From positions 757,501 through 821,500 of the forward strand of contig CANKZQ010000001.1 of the NCBI GenBank assembly GCA_947488345.1: a DNA stretch of 64,000 nucleotides, written 5' to 3'. Source of the stretch: an uncultured Flavobacteriaceae bacterium. GTDB lineage: Bacteria; Bacteroidota; Bacteroidia; Flavobacteriales; Flavobacteriaceae. Below, piece after piece: positions 57,906 through 64,000 of this stretch (within the stretch, counting starts at the first letter, position 1; every line of letters starts with the position of its first letter). The notes under the pieces are model-generated. The model did not search any database, was not told the DNA's origin, and saw only the letters and a program-made list of their open reading frames with translations. Position numbers and translations under genes: made by a program.

Positions 57906-58797
57906 ATGGCCAAGGTAAATTATTGTATTTGAAGAGATAATATTTTTCTGGCAGAGCTCCAAAACTATTAAAATAACGTGCGATAGATTTAATAGAGGAG
58001 CCGCCAAAATAAAAACTCTCATAGGCCTTATAATATTTATGAATAATTCGGTCTATTAAGAAAGTGTTCGCGCCGTTATCACGATTCTGAAAATCGGTTG
58101 ATGAACATAATATAGTAATCGATTTTTGATGCTTCAATATAAATGCTGAACCAGAAAGTGTTCCGTTTTCATCATAAACTGAAACTACTTCTCCCATGTT
58201 CGCATCGATACAATGGTTCATTAAACGCTCCAATCTTTGATAATCTTTAGCCACTAAATTTGGAATTCTTGTTCCAACATTCCCCTTAAAAAGGTCAACT
58301 AATTTTTGCGGTTTATCATTCCAAACTTCCTTTAAACTGTTCTTCACAGCTTTCTTTAAATCTTTTAATCTATCACTTCTAAAACTGGTTTTTAATGAAT
58401 TATAGTCGGTATTTAAGTCTAACAAATGATACTCTTTTGATTCAAAATCTTCTAGCTCGAATTCTAAAAAATTCTTTGTATTCATTTTTAGTTCAATAAA
58501 ACGAAATTTACGCTTAAGAGTAGCTATAAACTCTGATTCAGAAAATCCATTTATTTGATAAAAGATTCCTAATTGTAGTATCCAAAAAGGTGGATATATA
58601 TATTTAATCGAGTATTTTTTCCGCCAAGGCAATGGCATTACTACTTCATAGTCCCCCAAGACAAGTACGTCCCATTGTTTATCAGTAACAATATCTAAAT
58701 ACCAGCTATATGCATATACCTCAGAGTTCATAGCTTTTGAGATACAATTATCATATTTCTCAATATTCACATAATCTCTAGTTAGATGTGAAATCAT
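57886..58797 (-). CDS. FemAB/GNAT-like acyl- or aminoacyltransferase
   Basis: 303 residues, with two GNAT-type halves, as in FemAB and BioF2-like proteins. SFRSDRLKDLKKA and the C-terminal AFILKHQKSITILCSSTD followed by ANTFLIDRIIHKYY and FYFGGSSIKSIARYFNSFGA (the latter a typical F-G-G-S core) fit. It would modify a cell-surface or lipid-linked acceptor with an acyl or aminoacyl group. It overlaps the deacetylase-like gene upstream by four bases. Confidence 0.7.
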   Translation of the reverse strand: MISHLTRDYVNIEKYDNCISKAMNSEVYAYSWYLDIVTDKQWDVLVLGDYEVVMPLPWRKKYSIKYIYPPFWILQLGIFYQINGFSESEFIATLKRKFRFIELKMNTKNFLEFELEDFESKEYHLLDLNTDYNSLKTSFRSDRLKDLKKAVKNSLKEVWNDKPQKLVDLFKGNVGTRIPNLVAKDYQRLERLMNHCIDANMGEVVSVYDENGTLSGSAFILKHQKSITILCSSTDFQNRDNGANTFLIDRIIHKYYKAYESFYFGGSSIKSIARYFNSFGALPEKYYLFKYNNLPWPFRFLKR

Positions 58798-60107
58798 TTA
58801 CTAAAAGTAGAAATTTGCTTAAACATATCTATATATAATTTTTTCCAGCGCACCCATTTCCCTTTGTTACTTAGTGTTTCATTATGAAACAACGTGATGA
58901 ATGTGCCTTGCACCTGATGTACTTCTTTGGCCAATTTAGAGATAACTTCAAAGGACCTTTTATATGATAAGCCTAAGTAATCTTTCAAGGTTACATCCAT
59001 TACGGCAAACGGAAATATCTTTAGCGGAGTTTGTATTTCGTAGTCTAAATCATAAAAATAAAATGGTGTACACGTACTTGCTCTAAAGCCAAAATGTTGG
59101 GCATATCCCATAGTATAATCTTCGGTAATTTCTAATCCGATTAAATTCTGATATGTTTCGGGCATAGCCAATCTCAAATAATGCTGTCTTGATAATTGAA
59201 CTGGGATGTTTGTAATATCTTCTAACCTCTTTTTCTCTTTCTTCAACTTCAAATCGTTTTTCATTGAAAAATATGAAGGGTGCAATCCTACTCTACAATA
59301 ATCTGCGATAGATTTTATGAGCGATCTGTACTTCGAATTTCGAGAAGATGTATTCTTGTCGAATGTTGTGTATTCACTAACTAAAAAGAAAAATATCGTT
59401 TTTATATTATACGTATTCTGCAAGGTGATCAAATCTTCGAACGTATCAAATGGGTCCTTTCTAAAACCCAATATAACGGCTGTTCTCAACCAAACATTTT
59501 TAAGCTCAAGTTTAAAAGTGTCTTTTATAAAACCTCCAATGGTTCGCACAACTCCCTTGTGTTTATAACAATAAGCAACATCTACATCTATGGTAGAAAT
59601 GTACTCAAAGCTTCGCTCTTGAAATTGAAAACCCTCAAATTTCTGCTGTAATAAATCTCTAAACTTATATGCCCAAACGTCAATCAACGGTTTTTCTAAA
59701 AATTGATGCTTGAAAGCTAAGCTCTCTTCTGCCGAAAATCGACCGAACTTATCTTTTAAATGTGGTAAATATTCTTCATACCTACTCAATAAATAAAAGC
59801 TAGCAGCGAAAACATCAAAAGGAATATTCGCGTTCTGTTTGTTCTGAAAAAAACAAGGCACACCGAGCCAATCACTAATTTTTATTTCAATATCGTTGAT
59901 GCCTTGTTCGAATAATAAGTCCTCACTTTTTATAAAAAATTCGTTCCCTAAAGGTTGTTTTGCATAGGTTAATTTCAAACCATTATGAGCAATGAATTTT
60001 TCAACTTTGGACGTAAATTCGACTTGAACCTGCAAAATCCTAGTAAAAAAATGTTTAAAGGTATAGGTTAATCTTGGTGTGACTTTATGTGTATAAACTA
60101 GAAGCAT
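58794..60107 (-). CDS. Polysaccharide-deacetylase-family protein with N-terminal domain
   Basis: 437 residues. The N-terminal half (about 1-145) is a domain typical of Bacteroidota hypothetical proteins. The C-terminal half resembles a polysaccharide deacetylase barrel: STIDVDVAY supplies the Asp pair, VGLHPSYFSM the His, and QLSRQHYLRL and TLFHNET the later motifs. It may deacetylate an N-acetyl sugar or be a catalytically altered relative. It overlaps radC by one base (TAATG) and the FemAB-like gene by four, so the three are coupled. Confidence 0.72.
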   Translation of the reverse strand: MLLVYTHKVTPRLTYTFKHFFTRILQVQVEFTSKVEKFIAHNGLKLTYAKQPLGNEFFIKSEDLLFEQGINDIEIKISDWLGVPCFFQNKQNANIPFDVFAASFYLLSRYEEYLPHLKDKFGRFSAEESLAFKHQFLEKPLIDVWAYKFRDLLQQKFEGFQFQERSFEYISTIDVDVAYCYKHKGVVRTIGGFIKDTFKLELKNVWLRTAVILGFRKDPFDTFEDLITLQNTYNIKTIFFFLVSEYTTFDKNTSSRNSKYRSLIKSIADYCRVGLHPSYFSMKNDLKLKKEKKRLEDITNIPVQLSRQHYLRLAMPETYQNLIGLEITEDYTMGYAQHFGFRASTCTPFYFYDLDYEIQTPLKIFPFAVMDVTLKDYLGLSYKRSFEVISKLAKEVHQVQGTFITLFHNETLSNKGKWVRWKKLYIDMFKQISTFSK

Positions 60108-60796
60108 TACAATAAATTACTATCGGCAAAGCTAAAGTAACCTTTTTCAGTAATAATTAAATGATCTAGAACTTTAATATCTAAGGTTTCTCCGGCATGC
60201 TTCATTTTTAACGTTAAGTTTTTGTCGGCATTACTTGGTTTCAAAGTTCCGGAAGGATGATTATGGCATAAAATAATGCCCGTTGCGAGTAACGCTATTG
60301 CTTTGTTAAATACCAATCGAGTATCAACCATAGTACCAGTTATACCGCCTTTACTCAATTGTTTTCTGTAGATAACTTGATGTGCATTGTTTAAATAGAT
60401 CACCCAAAATTCTTCATGTTTCAAATCACCTAAAACGGGTTGCATGATTTCATAGGCTAAGCTGCTACTTGTAATTTTATCAACCTTCAATGCTTCTTCT
60501 AAGCGGCAGCGTTTTGCCAATTCCAAGGCCGTAATAATTGAAATGGCTTTTGCCTCTCCAATTCCTTTGAATTGCATTAAATTTTCAACTGATAATTTAC
60601 TAAAAGCATTCAAATTATTATTGGTGAAAGCCAACATCTTTTTTGCTAATGCCACAGCACTCTCCTCTCTATTGCCCGAACCTATTAAAATCGCAATTAA
60701 TTCTGCATCAGAAAGTGATGCTTTGCCTTTTGACAACATTTTTTCTCTCGGTCGGTCATCTTCATTCCATTGTTTTATCGAAAAAGGTTTTGACAT
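60107..60796 (-). CDS. radC: RadC family JAB/MPN-type metalloprotein
   Basis: 229 residues. An N-terminal helix-hairpin-helix (FKGIGEAKAISIITALELAKR) and a C-terminal JAMM-like domain with LCHNHPSGTLKPSNAD, where the H-x-H-P-S-G and Asp would bind a metal. RadC was named for DNA repair, but its role is debated. Here it is the first gene of a tight operon with two surface-glycan genes, an unexpected setting. Confidence 0.9.
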   Translation of the reverse strand: MSKPFSIKQWNEDDRPREKMLSKGKASLSDAELIAILIGSGNREESAVALAKKMLAFTNNNLNAFSKLSVENLMQFKGIGEAKAISIITALELAKRCRLEEALKVDKITSSSLAYEIMQPVLGDLKHEEFWVIYLNNAHQVIYRKQLSKGGITGTMVDTRLVFNKAIALLATGIILCHNHPSGTLKPSNADKNLTLKMKHAGETLDIKVLDHLIITEKGYFSFADSNLL

Positions 60797-60846
60797 ATGC
60801 CGAGTTAATTAAAATTTTCATTTAAAGATATAAAAGAAAAAAGTAA

Positions 60847-60854
60847 TACTTTTG
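60847..60854 (+). promoter_or_regulatory. -7 element of trkA
   Basis: TACTTTTG is an exact TANNTTTG, 29 bases before the trkA ATG at 60884. The region upstream is AT-rich without a TTG at 19-21 bases, so the -33 part is weak. Confidence 0.55.
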
Positions 60855-60883
60855 CAGTTCCTTACTTCATTAAAAATAAATAC

Positions 60884-62233
60884 ATGAAAATAGTAATTGC
60901 CGGTGCTGGTGAAGTTGGTTTTCACTTAGCTAAATTACTTTCTTACGAATCACACGACATCACACTCATCGATCTTGATTCTGAGCGCTTAGCTTATGCT
61001 GATAATAAAACTGACATTCGTGTTATGAAAGGGAATGCTACATCTATTTCGGTTTTAAAAGATGCCAATGTGAAAATGACCGATTTAGTTATTGCCGTTA
61101 CGTCGAATGAGACGATTAATATTACCATAAGCGTGCTGGCGAAACGTTTAGGAGCTAAGCGTACTATAGCTCGTATCAATAATTCTGAATTTATTGATAA
61201 TAAGGATGAAATTAATTTTTCTGAATTCGGAATAGACGAACTCATTTCTACAGAAGAATTGGCAACCAATGAGATTAAAATGATGCTCAACCAAGCTGCC
61301 TTTAATCATATTCATGAATATGATGAAGGTGAGCTCAGTATGTTTGGTATTATGTTATCTAAATCGGCTCCTTTTGTGGGCATGTCGGTTAAGGAAGCAG
61401 CGCTTACTTTTCCTGAAATACATTTCATGCCTATCGCCATTCAGTGTGAACATTCTGATGAAATAAAAATTCCTCGTGGGGATACGGTATTCAGAAGTGG
61501 AGATCTCGCCTATTTTATTACGTTGAAAGAAGGTGTAACTGAGCTTTATAAATTGACCGGAAAAACCAAAGAACATGTTCATAATGTGATGATTCTTGGG
61601 GGTAGTAACATTGGTAAACGAACGGCCAAAGAACTATGTCATAAAAAATTAAACGTTAAGATTTTAGAGGTTAATAAAGACAAAGCGCTAGAACTGGCAG
61701 ACGAACTGCCACATGCGCTTGTTGTATACGGAGATGGTAGAGATGTAGAGTTACTTAAGGAAGAGAACATCGATGAAATGGATGTTTTTATAGCCGCAAC
61801 TGAAAGTTCTGAAACTAACATTATGGCCTGTTTGATTGCAAAATCTAATCAGGTGAAAAAAACAATTGCGCTCGCTGAAAATATAGATTATTCGAAACTT
61901 TCGCACTCGATCGGTATTGATACTATTATCAATAAAAAATTATTGGCTGCAAACAGTATTTTTAAACATATTAGAAAAGGTGACGTTTTAGAAATTGCCA
62001 CCTTAAATAACCTAGATGCCGAGTTGCTCGAATTTCAAGTTCGAGAAGGTTCGAAAATAACTCATAAAATAATTAGAGAGTTGAATTTTCCGCGCGAAGC
62101 GACTATTGGAGGTGTTATTAGAGATGGAAAAGGACATATCGCTTTGGGTGATTTTAAAATTCAAGCGCATGACAAAGTTGTTGTAAGTTGTTTGGCCGAT
62201 GCTTTACCAAAAGTTGAGAAGTTTTTTGATTAA
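60884..62233 (+). CDS. trkA: Trk potassium transporter regulatory subunit TrkA
   Basis: 449 residues with two RCK/TrkA_N nucleotide-binding folds. The first starts GAGEVGFHLAKLL with DLDSERL following. The second starts ILGGSNIGKRTAKEL at about 235. Each is followed by a TrkA_C domain. It binds NAD(H) or ATP/ADP and gates the TrkH channel. It is 13 bases from trkH and co-transcribed with it. Confidence 0.95.
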   Translation: MKIVIAGAGEVGFHLAKLLSYESHDITLIDLDSERLAYADNKTDIRVMKGNATSISVLKDANVKMTDLVIAVTSNETINITISVLAKRLGAKRTIARINNSEFIDNKDEINFSEFGIDELISTEELATNEIKMMLNQAAFNHIHEYDEGELSMFGIMLSKSAPFVGMSVKEAALTFPEIHFMPIAIQCEHSDEIKIPRGDTVFRSGDLAYFITLKEGVTELYKLTGKTKEHVHNVMILGGSNIGKRTAKELCHKKLNVKILEVNKDKALELADELPHALVVYGDGRDVELLKEENIDEMDVFIAATESSETNIMACLIAKSNQVKKTIALAENIDYSKLSHSIGIDTIINKKLLAANSIFKHIRKGDVLEIATLNNLDAELLEFQVREGSKITHKIIRELNFPREATIGGVIRDGKGHIALGDFKIQAHDKVVVSCLADALPKVEKFFD

Positions 62234-62246
62234 ATCCTTCTTTTAG

Positions 62247-63758
62247 ATGAAAAAATTAAACATAAAAATCATTTTTCAAATGATGGGCTTTTTGCTCATT
62301 TTTAATGGTGCTTTTATGTTCATTTCTGCCGGTATAAGTCTTTTCTACAAAGAAGACGCAGCTCAAGGTATATTCTTTGCGGGACTCGTTACAATACTTA
62401 TCGGACTCTTATTTAGATTTACAACGCGAGGATTTAACAAAGTAGTCAAAAAACGAGAAGGTTATATTGTCGTTACTTTAGGCTGGATTTTAATGTCCTT
62501 ATCTGGTACTCTTCCCTATCTTTTTACAGAGTCGATTACCACCTTTACAAACGCATTTTTTGAAACTATTTCGGGATATACAACAACAGGAGCGTCTATT
62601 TTGAACGACATAGAGCGCATGCCAAAAGGTATTTTATTTTGGCGAAGTACCACACATTGGATTGGCGGAATGGGTATTATTGTACTTACAATTGCAGTCT
62701 TACCATTATTAGGGATTGGTGGAATGCAACTTTTTGCCGCGGAAGCTCCTGGTCCATCGGCAGACAAATTACATCCTAGAATTACAGACACTGCGAAACG
62801 ACTGTGGTATATTTATTTCGGATTAACAATCACAGAAGCCATTCTTCTAAAATTCGCAGGCATGGGCATGTTTGACGCAGCAAATCACGCCATGAGTACG
62901 CTCTCTACAGGTGGATTTTCAACGAAAAATGCAAGTATTGCGCATTGGAATGATCGCCCAATCATACAGTATATTATTACCTTTTTTATGTTCCTTGCAG
63001 GTGTAAATTTTGTACTGAGTTACTTCGCTTTTAAAGGAAAGTTTAAAAAAATAATTAATGATGAAGAATTTGTGACCTATTTCTTCAATATTATTGGAAT
63101 TGTATTAATAGTTTCATTGGTCGTTTATTTTAATGCCGACATTTCAAAAACCCCTACCACTACTCAATTAATAGCACACCCAATGGTGCATGGAGAATTG
63201 GAGAGTGCTTTTAGACACGGTCTCTTTCAAGTGGTAGCTATCATTACCACTACTGGTTTTGTGAGTGCTGACTTTACGTTATGGACACCATTTTTGACAG
63301 TTTTGTTTTTTATTTTGATGTTTTTCGGAGCTTCTGCCGGTTCCACCGCGGGAGGTGTGAAATTTGTTCGACATATCATTATGATTAAAAATGGTTATTT
63401 AGAATTTAAAAGATCATTACATCCTAATGCTATTATTCCAGTTAGATTCAATAAAAAATCTATATCTCAAGATATTGTTTTTAATATCATGGCATTTATT
63501 GTCTTGTACTTAATTGTATTTGCCGTTGGTGCCTTAGGATTCGGGCTGTTTGGATTAGACTATATATCAGCGGTTGGAGCTGCTGCTTCATCATTAGGTA
63601 ATGTTGGGCCTGCCTTCGGATCTTTAAGCCCTGTTCATAATTATGATATTTTACCTACTGTTGGTAAGTGGTGGTCTGCATTTTTAATGCTTTTAGGAAG
63701 ATTAGAATTGTTTACTGTGCTTATTTTGTTCACACCTTACTTTTGGAAAAACAATTAA
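62247..63758 (+). CDS. trkH: Trk potassium uptake membrane subunit TrkH
   Basis: 503 residues, eight-helix potassium translocator of the TrkH/Ktr family. The four selectivity-filter repeats are visible: TTGASI, STGGFS, TTTGFV and SLGNVGPAFG. GLFGLDYISAVGAAASS precedes the fourth. The start follows the trkA stop by 13 bases. It is full length for TrkH. Confidence 0.95.
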   Translation: MKKLNIKIIFQMMGFLLIFNGAFMFISAGISLFYKEDAAQGIFFAGLVTILIGLLFRFTTRGFNKVVKKREGYIVVTLGWILMSLSGTLPYLFTESITTFTNAFFETISGYTTTGASILNDIERMPKGILFWRSTTHWIGGMGIIVLTIAVLPLLGIGGMQLFAAEAPGPSADKLHPRITDTAKRLWYIYFGLTITEAILLKFAGMGMFDAANHAMSTLSTGGFSTKNASIAHWNDRPIIQYIITFFMFLAGVNFVLSYFAFKGKFKKIINDEEFVTYFFNIIGIVLIVSLVVYFNADISKTPTTTQLIAHPMVHGELESAFRHGLFQVVAIITTTGFVSADFTLWTPFLTVLFFILMFFGASAGSTAGGVKFVRHIIMIKNGYLEFKRSLHPNAIIPVRFNKKSISQDIVFNIMAFIVLYLIVFAVGALGFGLFGLDYISAVGAAASSLGNVGPAFGSLSPVHNYDILPTVGKWWSAFLMLLGRLELFTVLILFTPYFWKNN

Positions 63759-63760
63759 AA

Positions 63761-64000
63761 TTGACAATTAAGGATCAACTAAATAATGTATTGGTTTTTA
63801 AGACCCATCCTAAACGGATCATATCTTTAGTGCCTAGTCAAACAGAATTACTTGTAGCGTTAGGATTAGAAGATCAGATCGTTGGAATAACTAAATTTTG
63901 TATTCATCCAACTCATTTAAAAAAGCAAAAAGCGATTATAGGAGGTACTAAAAAGGTACATTATCAAAAAATCAGAGACCTCCATCCCGATATTATCGTA
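63761..64000 (+). CDS. Periplasmic-binding-protein-like gene, cut by window end
   Basis: The frame from TTG 63761, two bases past the trkH stop, runs open to the window end for 80 codons. It reads KRIISLVPSQTELLVALGLEDQIVGIT, then FCIHPTHLKK and GGTKKVHYQKIRDLHPDIIV. This is the pattern of BtuF/FecB-like metal-complex-binding proteins (helical-backbone type), in which PSQTE-LLVALGL and the later D-I-IV are typical. No signal peptide is visible at this start, which is unusual for a periplasmic protein, so either a different start or a cytoplasmic relative is possible. It is incomplete. Confidence 0.7.
   Translation, partial: MTIKDQLNNVLVFKTHPKRIISLVPSQTELLVALGLEDQIVGITKFCIHPTHLKKQKAIIGGTKKVHYQKIRDLHPDIIV

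Noticed and set aside
53610-60796. Phage-defence or toxin-antitoxin system hidden around rarA, radC and the glycan genes
   Set aside because: No nuclease, toxin, NTPase pair or other defence hallmark was found; rarA and radC are ordinary chromosomal genes.

Overview
The window looks like chromosomal DNA of a member of the Flavobacteriaceae (phylum Bacteroidota). The evidence is low GC content, promoters of the Bacteroidota type (TTG-N19/20-TANNTTTG), start codons preceded by AT-rich sequence instead of Shine-Dalgarno motifs, two SusC/SusD pairs, a Type IX secretion sorting tail, and the str-S10-spc-alpha gene order running into carA, eno and gltA. The genus cannot be told from sequence alone.

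Layout. (1) 1-3.5 kb, plus strand: a candidate structured RNA, then thrS-infC-rpmI-rplT. infC has no ATG, GTG or TTG at its proper start and most likely begins on AUA. (2) 3.5-11.9 kb, minus strand: a nitrogen-scavenging block. An arginine-deiminase-fold enzyme, a TPR lipoprotein and a secreted M20 carboxypeptidase lie upstream of a tight run of ctlX, xdhA, xdhB and a small Mpv17-like membrane protein. (3) 11.9-16.7 kb, minus: gltA, eno, carA and one unknown exported protein, most of them separated by clear hairpin terminators. (4) 16.8-33.9 kb, minus: one long ribosomal supercluster transcribed from rpsL to rplQ, including fusA, secY, infA, rpoA and a 38-codon rpmJ that is easily missed. Its longer spacers (rpsJ-rplC, rpsK-rpsD) hold stem-loops that look regulatory.

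(5) 34-49.1 kb, plus: an outer-membrane and surface region. It has a BamA/TamA-like barrel, two SusC-SusD-third lipoprotein triplets with no catabolic enzymes beside them, and between them an arylsulfotransferase-like protein with a T9SS tail. The two susC genes share a nearly identical 5' leader and a signal-peptide segment identical at every base, while the downstream coding DNA has diverged. (6) 49.2-53.5 kb: housekeeping genes (rlmB, a rhomboid protease, rarA, a YjjG-type nucleotidase and an unknown exported protein). (7) 53.6-60.8 kb: a compact surface-glycan locus. A glycosyltransferase, an AsnB-type amidotransferase and a Wzx-type flippase run on the plus strand, converging on radC, a polysaccharide-deacetylase-family protein and a FemAB/GNAT-like protein on the minus strand. 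(8) 60.9-64 kb, plus: trkA-trkH potassium uptake, then the start of a periplasmic-binding-protein-like gene cut by the window end.

No rRNA, tRNA, CRISPR array, insertion sequence, integrase or prophage was seen. The most original signals are the AUA-started infC, the structured RNA before thrS, the conserved susC leader, the enzyme-less SusCD triplets, the ctlX-xdhAB operon, and the structured spacers inside the ribosomal cluster.
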